Source: Curtobacterium sp. MCJR17_020 (GTDB taxonomy: Bacteria > Actinomycetota > Actinomycetes > Actinomycetales > Microbacteriaceae). Taken from it: a DNA stretch of 64,000 nt. The notes under the pieces are model-generated. The model saw only the letters and a program-made list of their open reading frames with translations, was not told the origin of the DNA and ran no database searches. How positions within the stretch are numbered: the stretch's first letter is position 1; every line of letters begins with the position of its first letter. Positions 44,892 to 52,989 of this stretch are shown piece by piece. A program made the position numbers and the translations under genes. The stretch spans positions 2,232,001 to 2,296,000 of the forward strand of contig NZ_CP126260.1 of the NCBI RefSeq assembly GCF_003234365.2. The letters run 5' to 3'.

Positions 44892-46114
44892 GTGATGTCT
44901 CCTGGGATCGTGCGGTCGTTGGCGGCCCGGTCGAGCGGGTCGAGGCTTGCGTCCACCACGGCGGCGGAGCGGTTGGCGGTCTGGGCGGCGATCTCGGTCC
45001 GCTTCCGGCCGAGCGGCGCGAACGTGGCGACGGCGCACACGGTGAAGCCGACCGCGACGAAGGCGACCACCCAGTACCAGTCCACGAACAGGAACAGCAG
45101 GCACCCGACCGCGACGGTGGCGGTCCACGCGTAGAAGATCAGCACGGCGTGGAAGTGCGAGTGCCCCATGTCGAGCAGACGGTGGTGCAGGTGCTTGCGG
45201 TCAGCCGAGAACGGGGACTTCCCGGCGCTGAGCCGCCGGGTGACCGCCAGGCCGAAGTCCAGGATCGGTACGATCAGGATCGCGAAGGGCAGCAGGATCG
45301 GGATGAACGCCGGCAGCAGCGCCTGGCGTGTCTGCACCGCGGCGGGATCGATGTTCCCCGTGACCGACACCGCGCTCGTGGCCATCAGGAAGCCGACGAG
45401 CAGCGCTCCCGCGTCGCCCATGAACAGCTTCGCCGGGTGCCAGTTGAGGATGAGGAACCCGAAGCAGGACCCGACGAGCACGGCCGTCAGCAGTGACGGC
45501 AGGTTGAAGAAGAACTCGGTCTGCACGACCACGCGGTTGATGAAGAACGTGTAGAGGAAGAACACCCCGCCGGCGATGATCGCGACCCCGGCGACCAGAC
45601 CGTCGAGTCCGTCGATGAAGTTCACCGCGTTCATCACGAGCACCACCGCCAGCACCGTGAAGATCAGGCTCATGTACGACGAGCCGACCCCCAGGGTGTT
45701 GCCGATCGGCAGCGACACGATCGCGACGCCCTGCCAGGCGAGGATGCCCGCGGCGATGATCTGCCCCGCGAGCTTCGTCATCCAGTCGAGGTCCCAGATG
45801 TCGTCCGCGACGCCGAGGACCACGATGATCGTCGCTCCCCCGAGCACCGCCAGCACGCGCCCGGGTTCGGAGAACACCAGCCGGAAGTAGTCGGTCCCCG
45901 CGATCGACGGGAACAGGAACCACGCCGCCAGCAGCGACACGATGACGCCGATGTACATCGCGATCCCGCCGAGGCGCGGCGTGGGCGTGCGGTGCACGTC
46001 GCGCTCGCGGACCTGGGGGTACCACTTGTACTTGAGCCCGAGCTTCCACACGAGCACGCTGACCAGGAAGCTCACGACCGCGGCGATCGCCCCCGCCAGC
46101 AGGTAGTACTTCAT
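44888..46114 (-). CDS. WecA/TagO/MraY-type polyprenyl-phosphate sugar-phosphate transferase
   Basis: This 408-residue, ~11-helix membrane enzyme starts at ATG 46114 (MKYYLLAGAIAAVVSFLVS). It has the family motifs RLGGIAMY, LGVADDIWDLDW, NAVNFIDGLDGL and HHRLLDMGHSH. Such enzymes load the first sugar-1-phosphate onto undecaprenyl/decaprenyl phosphate for wall polysaccharide (GlcNAc-1-P for WecA/TagO types). It is the conserved neighbour of atpI and tsaC in actinobacteria, overlapping tsaC by ATGA. Confidence 0.93.
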   Translation of the reverse strand: MKYYLLAGAIAAVVSFLVSVLVWKLGLKYKWYPQVRERDVHRTPTPRLGGIAMYIGVIVSLLAAWFLFPSIAGTDYFRLVFSEPGRVLAVLGGATIIVVLGVADDIWDLDWMTKLAGQIIAAGILAWQGVAIVSLPIGNTLGVGSSYMSLIFTVLAVVLVMNAVNFIDGLDGLVAGVAIIAGGVFFLYTFFINRVVVQTEFFFNLPSLLTAVLVGSCFGFLILNWHPAKLFMGDAGALLVGFLMATSAVSVTGNIDPAAVQTRQALLPAFIPILLPFAILIVPILDFGLAVTRRLSAGKSPFSADRKHLHHRLLDMGHSHFHAVLIFYAWTATVAVGCLLFLFVDWYWVVAFVAVGFTVCAVATFAPLGRKRTEIAAQTANRSAAVVDASLDPLDRAANDRTIPGDIT

Positions 46115-46785
46115 CCGACGAGGTCGGCCCCGACGACCCGGGTGATCTCGTCGTCGGAGATCACCCCGTGCCGGACGATGCGGAGCTTCCCGCCGTCCGA
46201 CAGCCCCGTCGCGTCGACGATCGTCGACCCGGTGGAGGCCTCGAAGCCGTCGTGCTCCCCGATCGCGCCGCCGTCCAGGTACACGGCGACGCCGTCCCCG
46301 AGCATCCGCTCGGCGGCGTCGACGTCCATCGCGGCCGGATCGCCGGTCGAGTTCGCGGACGACACCGCGAGCGGCCCGACCTCTTGCAGGAGCTCGAGCG
46401 CGATCCGCGAGTCCGGCATCCGCAGGGCGACCGTGCCCCGCGTCTCGCCGAGGTCCCAGTCGAGCGACGGCTGCGCGCGCAGGATCACGGTCAGGCCGCC
46501 GGGCCAGAACTCGGCGACGAGGTCGCGCACCTGCTGCGGCACGTCGCTCGCGAGCGCGTCGAGCGTCGGCGGGCCGGGGATCAACACCGGCGGCGGCGAC
46601 TGCCGCGTCCGGCCCTTCGCGTCGAGCAGCCGCTGGACGGCAGCCGCGTTGAAGGCGTCCGCGGCGAGGCCGTAGACGGTGTCGGTGGGGACGACGACGA
46701 GGTCTCCGCGCCCGAGGGCGGCACGTGCGAGCCGCATCCCGGTCAGGAGCCCGTCGGAGTCGGTGCAGTCGTATCGGGATGCCAT
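46111..46785 (-). CDS. tsaC: Threonylcarbamoyl-AMP synthase (TsaC/Sua5)
   Basis: It makes threonylcarbamoyl-AMP for the t6A37 modification of ANN-decoding tRNAs. Start ATG 46785 gives 224 residues with the YrdC-fold motifs VVVPTDTVYGLAADAF, KGRTRQSPPPVLI and AVSSANSTGDPA. It is divergent from the HAD gene with only a few dozen bases between. The minus-strand TATCAT (46800-46795) nine bases before the ATG is a candidate -10 box, implying a nearly leaderless mRNA. Confidence 0.94.
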   Translation of the reverse strand: MASRYDCTDSDGLLTGMRLARAALGRGDLVVVPTDTVYGLAADAFNAAAVQRLLDAKGRTRQSPPPVLIPGPPTLDALASDVPQQVRDLVAEFWPGGLTVILRAQPSLDWDLGETRGTVALRMPDSRIALELLQEVGPLAVSSANSTGDPAAMDVDAAERMLGDGVAVYLDGGAIGEHDGFEASTGSTIVDATGLSDGGKLRIVRHGVISDDEITRVVGADLVG

Positions 46786-46794
46786 GACTCGACG

Positions 46795-46802
46795 ATGATA
46801 GT
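46795..46802. promoter_or_regulatory. Overlapping divergent -10 boxes for tsaC and the HAD gene
   Basis: The same bases read TATCAT on the minus strand (46800-46795), placed for tsaC, and GATAGT on the plus strand (46797-46802), placed for the HAD gene. The start codons are 37 bases apart, so both promoters must share this space. Confidence 0.4.
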
Positions 46803-46822
46803 GCGCCACAATGGAGGACATC

Positions 46823-47473
46823 GTGAACGAGTCCCCTGCGCCCCGCCTCCTGTTCCTCTTCGACATGGACGACGTCCTCGTCCGCTACGACTGGCAGGTG
46901 CGGATGGCCGCACTCTCCGAGTTCACCGGACACGAGTTCGAGGAGCTCCGACGCCGCTGGTGGGACTGCGGCCACGAGATGCGTGCCGAGGCCGGCGACT
47001 TCGCCGACGGCGACGAGTACCTCGCCGCGTTCGAGCAGGCCATGGAGTGCGACGTCCCCGAGGCCGAGTGGGCGCGCATCCGCGGATCCGCGATGACCGA
47101 GCTGCCGGAACGCATCGAGGCCGTCCGGATCGCGAGCGAGCACGGGCGTGTCGGCCTGCTCACCAACAACGGGCCGCTCGCGGGGCGGTGGATCCACCAG
47201 TGGGCGCCGTCACTGCCGGGGCTGTTCGGCGAGCACCTGGACACGTCGAGCAACTTCGGCGCCCGCAAGCCCGAGCCCGAGGTCTTCCTCCGCGCGATCG
47301 AGCACCACGGCGTGCCCGCCGAGCGCACGTTCTTCGCCGACGACATGCCGGAGAACATCGCGGGTGCCCGGAGCGTCGGCATCCACGCGGTCCTGGTCGA
47401 GCGCGACACCGACCTGCGCGAGCACGTCCGCGCCTTCGTCGCGCAGCAGCGCGAGGCCTCCCCCGTCGCCTGA
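46823..47473 (+). CDS. HAD-superfamily hydrolase
   Basis: I start it at GTG 46823 since GGAGG (46813-46817) is well spaced before it; the ATG at 46811 overlaps that site. The 216-residue protein has motif I LFDMDDVLVRYD, motif II LLTNNG, the lysine in GARKPEPEVF, and the acidic motif FFADDMPENI, a complete HAD set for a small-molecule phosphatase. The substrate is unknown. It sits between prmC and tsaC, which are usually adjacent in related bacteria. Confidence 0.9.
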   Translation: MNESPAPRLLFLFDMDDVLVRYDWQVRMAALSEFTGHEFEELRRRWWDCGHEMRAEAGDFADGDEYLAAFEQAMECDVPEAEWARIRGSAMTELPERIEAVRIASEHGRVGLLTNNGPLAGRWIHQWAPSLPGLFGEHLDTSSNFGARKPEPEVFLRAIEHHGVPAERTFFADDMPENIAGARSVGIHAVLVERDTDLREHVRAFVAQQREASPVA

Positions 47474-47485
47474 CCGACACACCGA

Positions 47486-47498
47486 CCGGGAGGCCCGG
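47486..47498. terminator. Small hairpin between convergent HAD and prmC genes
   Basis: CCGGG (47486-47490) pairs with CCCGG (47494-47498) around AGG, part of a copy of the dispersed GGGAGGCCCG element. The 36-base gap separates two converging genes. Confidence 0.5.
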
Positions 47499-47509
47499 GG
47501 TGCGTCCGA

Positions 47510-48382
47510 CTACCGCGTCGCGGTGGTCGTGCGGTCGCGGCCTGTCAGGTCGACGTGCGTCTCCGGGGTCCGGAACCCCCGGCGCGCCAGGACCTGCCGG
47601 ACGCCGGCGCCCTGCGGCTCGGCGTGCTCGATGACGAGCGCCCCGCCGGGCACCAGCAACCGCCACGCCGTCTCGGCCAGGGCGCGCACGGCGTCGAGGC
47701 CGTCGGGTCCGCCGTACAGCGCCATCGCGGGGTCGTGGTCGCGGACCTCGGGGTCGATCGGGATCGCGTCGTCCGGCACGTACGGCGGGTTCGACACCAC
47801 GACGGACACCGTGCCGTCGAGTTCGGGCAGCGCGTCGGCGAGGTCGCCCTCGACGAGTCGCACCGTGCCTCCGTGGGCGTCGATGTTCCGGCGGGTCCAG
47901 GGCAGGGCCTCGGGCGACCGCTCGACGGCGTACACGACGGCGTTCGGCACCTCGGTGTCCATCGCGATGGCGATCGCACCGCTGCCGGAGCCGAGGTCGA
48001 CCGCGATCGGCGCCGGCACCGCGACCGCCCGGAGCGCGTCGATGCCGAACTGCACGACGCCCTCGGTCTCGGGGCGGGGCACGAACACGCCGGGTCCGAC
48101 CGCCAGGGTCAGCGCTCGGAAGTACGCCTGCCCGGTGATGTGCTGCAGGGGTTCGCGGGTGCTCCGCCGGGCGATCGCGTGCCGGAAGCGCTCGACGTGC
48201 TCCGGAGCGATCGCGCCGCCGGTCATCGCGCGGGCCTGCACGGCACCGCGCGAGGTGTCGGTCGCCCACGCGAGCAGCAGCTCGGCGTCGACCTGTGGCG
48301 TCGGGACGCCGGATGCGACGAGCGCCGCGGCCGCCTGCTCGAGCAGGCGATCCGCGGCGAACGTGAGGGGCGTGTCGGACAC
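47510..48382 (-). CDS. prmC: Release-factor glutamine methyltransferase PrmC (HemK)
   Basis: PrmC methylates the GGQ glutamine of RF1 and RF2. Start GTG 48382 (VSDTPLTFAADRLLEQA) gives 290 residues. It has the SAM motif AVDLGSGSGAIAIA and the substrate-binding NPPY in VVSNPPYVPDDA. Its substrate gene, prfA, lies directly upstream, 28 bases away, with one copy of the dispersed element in the gap. Confidence 0.95.
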   Translation of the reverse strand: MSDTPLTFAADRLLEQAAAALVASGVPTPQVDAELLLAWATDTSRGAVQARAMTGGAIAPEHVERFRHAIARRSTREPLQHITGQAYFRALTLAVGPGVFVPRPETEGVVQFGIDALRAVAVPAPIAVDLGSGSGAIAIAMDTEVPNAVVYAVERSPEALPWTRRNIDAHGGTVRLVEGDLADALPELDGTVSVVVSNPPYVPDDAIPIDPEVRDHDPAMALYGGPDGLDAVRALAETAWRLLVPGGALVIEHAEPQGAGVRQVLARRGFRTPETHVDLTGRDRTTTATR

Positions 48383-48410
48383 GAGCCGGGCCTCCAGGCG
48401 GGGTGAGCGG

Positions 48411-49493
48411 TTACGCGTCCTGGTCGCCGATGGCGGCCAGACGTGCCTCTTCGTCCGCCTGGATGGCGGACTGGACGACGGGCTCGAGCGCACCGTTCAT
48501 GACGCGGTCGAGGTCGTACGCCTTGTAGCCGGTGCGGTGGTCCGCGATCCGGTTCTCCGGGAAGTTGTACGTCCGGATGCGCTCCGAACGGTCCATCCCG
48601 CGGATCTGCGACTTGCGCGCGTCCGAGGCGATCGCGTCGAGCTCCTCCTGCTGCCGCGCGAGGATGCGTGCGCGGAGCACGCGCATGCCGGCCTCACGGT
48701 TCTGCAGCTGCGACTTCTCGTTCTGCATCGCCACCGTGATGCCCGTGGGCAGGTGGGTGATGCGGACGGCGGAGTCCGTCGTGTTGACGGACTGCCCGCC
48801 GGGGCCGGAGGACCGGTACACGTCGATCTTCAGGTCGTTCTGGTTGATCGCGACCTCTTCGGGCTCGTCGACCTCGGGGAACACCAGCACACCGGTCGTC
48901 GAGGTGTGGATGCGCCCCTGCGACTCGGTCTGCGGCACGCGCTGCACGCGGTGCACGCCGCCCTCGTACTTCAGGTGCGCCCAGACGCCCTGCGACGGGT
49001 CGGTCGTGTTCGACTTGATCGCGACCTGGACGTCCTTGTAGCCACCCAGGTCGGACTCGGTGCGCTCGAGGAGTTCGACCTTCCAGCCCTTGGTCTCGGC
49101 GTAGTGCGAGTACATGCGCAGGAGGTCGGCCGCGAACAGCGCCGATTCCTCGCCGCCCTCGCCGCCCTTGATCTCCATGATCACGTCGCGCCCGTCGTCG
49201 GGGTCGCGCGGGATGAGCAGCCGGCGGAGACGCTCCTGGCGCTCCGCCAACTGCTCCTCGAGCCCGGGGACCTCGTCCGCGAACGCCGAGTCCTCACGCG
49301 CGAGCTCCTGGGCGGCGGCGAGGTCGTCCCCCGCCGCCTGCCAGGACTCGTACGCGGACTTGATCTGGTTGAGCTCGGCGTAGCGCCGGTTCACCTTCTT
49401 CGCCCGGGCCGCATCGGCGTGGAGCGCGGGGTCCGACAGCTGCTGCGTCAGGTCCTCGTGTTCCGCCAGCAGCCCTGCCACCGACTCGAACAC
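48411..49493 (-). CDS. prfA: Peptide chain release factor 1
   Basis: RF1 ends translation at UAA and UAG. The 360-residue protein has the stop-codon-reading P-x-T motif (PQT within HRVQRVPQTESQGRIHTS), and the catalytic GGQ in RSSGPGGQSVNTTDS. The C-terminus ends in ENRIADHRTGYKAYDL. It is followed by its methyltransferase and preceded by rho. Confidence 0.98.
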   Translation of the reverse strand: MFESVAGLLAEHEDLTQQLSDPALHADAARAKKVNRRYAELNQIKSAYESWQAAGDDLAAAQELAREDSAFADEVPGLEEQLAERQERLRRLLIPRDPDDGRDVIMEIKGGEGGEESALFAADLLRMYSHYAETKGWKVELLERTESDLGGYKDVQVAIKSNTTDPSQGVWAHLKYEGGVHRVQRVPQTESQGRIHTSTTGVLVFPEVDEPEEVAINQNDLKIDVYRSSGPGGQSVNTTDSAVRITHLPTGITVAMQNEKSQLQNREAGMRVLRARILARQQEELDAIASDARKSQIRGMDRSERIRTYNFPENRIADHRTGYKAYDLDRVMNGALEPVVQSAIQADEEARLAAIGDQDA

Positions 49494-49496
49494 GCG

Positions 49497-51776
49497 TTAC
49501 TCCTGGTGACCGTTGTGGTGAGCGCCGCCGGTCGTCGGGACCGACTTCTGCACCTGCACCAGGAACTCGACGTTCGACTGCGTCTCCTTGAGGTTCCGCA
49601 GCACGATCTCGAGGGCCTGCTGCGGGTCGAGCCCGGCGAGGGCTCGGCGCAGACGCCAGGTGATCTTGACCTCGTCGGCGGAGAGCAGCTGCTCCTCGCG
49701 ACGGGTACCGGAGGCGTTGACGTCGACGGCCGGGAAGATCCGCTTGTCCGCCAGGTGACGGTTCAGGCGGAGCTCCATGTTGCCGGTGCCCTTGAACTCC
49801 TCGAAGATGACCTCGTCCATCTTGGAACCGGTCTCGACGAGCGCGGTGGCGAGGATGGTCAGCGAGCCGCCGTCCTCGATGTTGCGCGCGGCACCGAAGA
49901 AGCGCTTCGGCGGGTAGAGCGCCGCCGAGTCGACGCCACCGGAGAGCACGCGGCCCGACGCCGGGGTCGACAGGTTGTAGGCACGGCCGAGACGGGTGAT
50001 CGAGTCGAGCAGGAGCACGACGTCGTGGCCCAGCTCCACCAGGCGCTTCGCACGCTCGATGGCGAGCTCGGCGACCGTGGTGTGGTCCTCGGCCGGACGG
50101 TCGAAGGTCGAGGCGATGACCTCGCCCTTCACCGTGCGCTGCATGTCGGTGACCTCTTCGGGCCGCTCGTCGACGAGGACGACCATGAGGTGCGCCTCGG
50201 GGTTGTTCTTCGCGACGGCGTTGGCGATGGCCTGCAGCACGACGGTCTTGCCGGCCTTGGGCGGCGAGACGATGAGGCCGCGCTGGCCCTTGCCGATCGG
50301 CGACACGAGGTCGATGATGCGGGTGCTCAGCTTGCCCGGCTCCGTCTCGAGACGCAGGCGCTCGTTCGGGTACAGCGGGGTGAGGTCCGAGAACTCGACG
50401 CGGGCCGCTGCTTCTTCGGCGGTCTGCCCGTTGACCGAGTCGACGGTCACGAGCGCGTTGTACTTCTGACGGCTCTGCTGCTCGTTGTCACGGGGCTGCT
50501 TGATCGAGCCGACGACGGCGTCGCCCTTGCGCAGGTGGTACTTCTTCACCTGGCCGAGGGAGACGTAGACGTCGTTCGGTCCGGGCAGGTAGCCGGTGGT
50601 GCGGACGAACGCGTAGTTGTCGAGGACGTCGAGGATGCCCGCGATCGGGATCAGGACGTCGTCCTCGGTGACCTCGGGCTCGAAGTCGTCGTTCTGGCCG
50701 CCACGGCCGCGCTTGCGGTCACGCTGGCGACGGCTGCGGCCGCCCTCGGTGTCGTCGGCGTTCTGCTGGGCCTGCTGGCCCTGCTTCTGCTGACCGTTCT
50801 GCTTCTGCTGGTTCGCCGCCTGCTGCTTCTGCTCGGCGCGGTCGTCCTGCTTCGCGTCGCGCTGCTTGGCGTCGCCCTGCTTCGGGTCGCCCTGCTTGGC
50901 GTCGGCCTGCTTCTGCTGGTCGCCGCCGTTCTGCTTCTGCTGGCCGCCCTGCTGGTGCTGCTGGCCGTCCTGCTGATCACCGTTCTGCTCGCCGTTCTCG
51001 GCGTTCTGCCCACGGCCACGACCGCGGCCACGGCTGCGACGGCCGCGACGCGAACCGCCCTCACCGTTCTGGTCGTTCTGGTCGTGCTGCTCGCCGGAGT
51101 CGGCGGCACCGGACTGGTCCTGCGACTCGCCGTCGGTGCTCTGCTGCTCGGTGCGCGCCGGCTGCTCCGCGCGGGCCGGCTGGTCGGTCTGGGCAGGGGC
51201 CGAGGTCGGCGTCTGCTGCTCGGCCGACTCGTTCGGCTGCTGGGCCTGCTGGTCGGCACCGCGCTGGCCGCGGCCGCGACGCTGCCCACCGGTCTGCGTC
51301 TGCGCGGCTTCCTGGGCGTCCTTCTCGGCACGCACCTGGTCGAGGCCCGCGAGCAGGTCCTCGGTGCCGGTGTGGCCGGCGTTGGTGTGCTCGGCGGCCG
51401 AGGTCGGACCGGCGTTCACGGTGCCGCCGGAGGATGCGCGGCGCGAACGGCGGGCACGCGACGGCGCGGCCGGCTCGGACTCGACGGCGGGGGCCTCGGG
51501 GTCGGCGACCGGAGCGGTCGGTGCCTCGGCTGCGGGCTCCGGCAGCGTCGGCTGCTCGGTCACCGGCGCCGCGGCGGGGGTCGTGGCGGGCGCTGCCGCG
51601 GCGGGGACGTCGTCCGTGACGGGGCGCTTGTCCTCGATGGAGGCGATGAGGTCGCCCTTGCGGAGCTTGGAGAGCCCGGTGATGCCGAGCGAGGAGGCGA
51701 TGCGCTGGAGTTCCGGCAGTCGGAGGGCGCGCAGGTCGCTGGGGATCTCCACCTGGGCGGAGTTGTTGTCGGTCAA
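49497..51776 (-). CDS. rho: Transcription termination factor Rho with a long Q/N-rich insertion
   Basis: Rho is the hexameric RNA helicase that ends transcription. This 759-residue form is much longer than the 419 of E. coli. The N-terminal Rho_N module (LRALRLPELQRIASSLGITG) is followed by a ~300-residue insertion, first Ala/Pro-rich, then rich in Gln, Asn, Asp and Arg (for example QQAANQQKQNGQQKQGQQAQ). The RNA-binding domain starts near 370, and the ATPase has GLIVSPPKAGKTVVLQAIAN, LVDERPEEVTDM and SITRLGRAYN. Start is TTG 51776, with AAGGAAA upstream. Confidence 0.96.
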   Translation of the reverse strand: MTDNNSAQVEIPSDLRALRLPELQRIASSLGITGLSKLRKGDLIASIEDKRPVTDDVPAAAAPATTPAAAPVTEQPTLPEPAAEAPTAPVADPEAPAVESEPAAPSRARRSRRASSGGTVNAGPTSAAEHTNAGHTGTEDLLAGLDQVRAEKDAQEAAQTQTGGQRRGRGQRGADQQAQQPNESAEQQTPTSAPAQTDQPARAEQPARTEQQSTDGESQDQSGAADSGEQHDQNDQNGEGGSRRGRRSRGRGRGRGQNAENGEQNGDQQDGQQHQQGGQQKQNGGDQQKQADAKQGDPKQGDAKQRDAKQDDRAEQKQQAANQQKQNGQQKQGQQAQQNADDTEGGRSRRQRDRKRGRGGQNDDFEPEVTEDDVLIPIAGILDVLDNYAFVRTTGYLPGPNDVYVSLGQVKKYHLRKGDAVVGSIKQPRDNEQQSRQKYNALVTVDSVNGQTAEEAAARVEFSDLTPLYPNERLRLETEPGKLSTRIIDLVSPIGKGQRGLIVSPPKAGKTVVLQAIANAVAKNNPEAHLMVVLVDERPEEVTDMQRTVKGEVIASTFDRPAEDHTTVAELAIERAKRLVELGHDVVLLLDSITRLGRAYNLSTPASGRVLSGGVDSAALYPPKRFFGAARNIEDGGSLTILATALVETGSKMDEVIFEEFKGTGNMELRLNRHLADKRIFPAVDVNASGTRREEQLLSADEVKITWRLRRALAGLDPQQALEIVLRNLKETQSNVEFLVQVQKSVPTTGGAHHNGHQE

Positions 51777-51969
51777 GGTCGGTGTTTCCTTTCGAACCGC
51801 AGAACGCGGAGAGTTTCCACCGTCCCGGATGCACGGGTATGCATCGACCGCCGTTCAGACGACGGACCGGGATTCGGTGATCAGAAAGAGAGTGCCCCCG
51901 CGCACCGGACCCTGCGTTGCGTCGGAGCTGGCCACGGGATGGACCCCATGGCACGAGCAGTCCGGGCGA
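51777..51969 (-). promoter_or_regulatory. Structured leader of rho
   Basis: The 193 bases between thrB and rho hold no gene. They can form a perfect 6-bp hairpin (GATGCA 51828-51833 with TGCATC 51840-51845) and a neighbouring 6-bp stem, followed by the AAGGAAA ribosome site. Rho expression is autoregulated in other bacteria by termination in its leader; that this region does so is inference. Confidence 0.4.
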
Positions 51970-52989
51970 CTACGCGGGTTCGGCTTCGAGCGCCGAGTGC
52001 GCCACCACTGTAGCACCACCGAGATCGACGGCCAGCATGAGCGCCCGCCAGTCGGATTCCCCGTGCCGGGCGACGAGATCCGCGGCGGTGAGCCGTTGCG
52101 CCGGGTCGCTGCCGAGCACGAGCAGGCTCGGTCCCGCCCCGGACACGACGGCCGCGAGCCCGTGCTGACGGAGCAGTCCGATCAGCGCGTCGGTCTCCGG
52201 CATCGCGCTGGCCCGGTAGGCCTGGTGCAGACGGTCCTCGGTCGCGGCGAGCAGGAGCTCGGGGCTCTGGATGAGCGCGGCGACGAGCAGTGCGGAGCGG
52301 GAGACGTTGAACGCGGCGTCGGCGTGCGGGACGTTCTCGGGCTGCAGGGAGCGGGCCAGCTTCGTCGACAGCGTGGACGTCGGCACGAACACGACCGGTG
52401 CGACACCGCGGTGCACCAGGAGCCGCTTGTAGGCGGGTCCTTCGGCCGTCATCCACGCGATGGTGAGCCCACCGAACAGTGCGGGGGCGACGTTGTCCGG
52501 GTGCCCCTCCATCTCGGTGGCCAGGCTGAGCAGCGTCGAGGCGTCCAGGTCGACGACGCCCTCGAGCAGCCCGCGGGCCGCCATCAGGCCGGCGACGATC
52601 GCGGCCGCCGAGGAACCGAGCCCACGGCCGTGCGGGATCGCGTTCGTGGCGTGCAGTTCGAGGCCGGGCTGGTCGACGCCGGCGTGCTCGAGGCCGCGGC
52701 GGACGGCGCGCACGACCAGGTTCGTGTCGTCGGTGGCGACCTCGCCCGCACCGACGCCCTGCACCGTGACGGTGGCACCGGGTTCCGGGCGGACCCGGAC
52801 GACGACCTCGTCGTACAGCGAGAGCGCGAGGCCGAGCGAGTCGAACCCCGGGCCGAGGTTCGCGGACGTCGCCGGCACGCGGACGCGCACGGCCCGTCCG
52901 GCGGGCACAGCGTGGACCGCCCGTCCGGCCGGTACAGCACTGTGGGCGATGACGCCCTCCCCCGGTCCGGACGAGCGGTCGAGGCTCAC
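51970..52989 (-). CDS. thrB: Homoserine kinase
   Basis: ThrB phosphorylates homoserine in threonine synthesis. Start GTG 52989 (GTGA overlap with thrC) gives 339 residues. The GHMP motifs are clear: VRVPATSANLGPGFDSLGLA, GRGLGSSAAAIVAG and late VSGAGPSLLVL. The first ~28 residues before VRVPATSANL include an imperfect tandem duplication, so the functional start could be further in, such as the GTGs within it. Last gene of hom-thrC-thrB. Confidence 0.95.
   Translation of the reverse strand: MSLDRSSGPGEGVIAHSAVPAGRAVHAVPAGRAVRVRVPATSANLGPGFDSLGLALSLYDEVVVRVRPEPGATVTVQGVGAGEVATDDTNLVVRAVRRGLEHAGVDQPGLELHATNAIPHGRGLGSSAAAIVAGLMAARGLLEGVVDLDASTLLSLATEMEGHPDNVAPALFGGLTIAWMTAEGPAYKRLLVHRGVAPVVFVPTSTLSTKLARSLQPENVPHADAAFNVSRSALLVAALIQSPELLLAATEDRLHQAYRASAMPETDALIGLLRQHGLAAVVSGAGPSLLVLGSDPAQRLTAADLVARHGESDWRALMLAVDLGGATVVAHSALEAEPA
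52885..52938 (-). repeat. 27-bp imperfect tandem duplication at the thrB start
   Basis: Two adjacent 27-base units (52912-52938 and 52885-52911) encode AVPAGRAVH and AVPAGRAVR near the N-terminus of homoserine kinase. Confidence 0.85.

Noticed and set aside
46811..46822. ATG 46811 as start of the HAD hydrolase
   Set aside because: The ATG overlaps the GGAGG ribosome site that is correctly spaced for GTG 46823, so the later start is more likely.
47148..52013. A 1,621-codon plus-strand open frame across prmC, prfA and rho
   Set aside because: Three conserved minus-strand genes cover this region; the antisense frame shows no family motifs.
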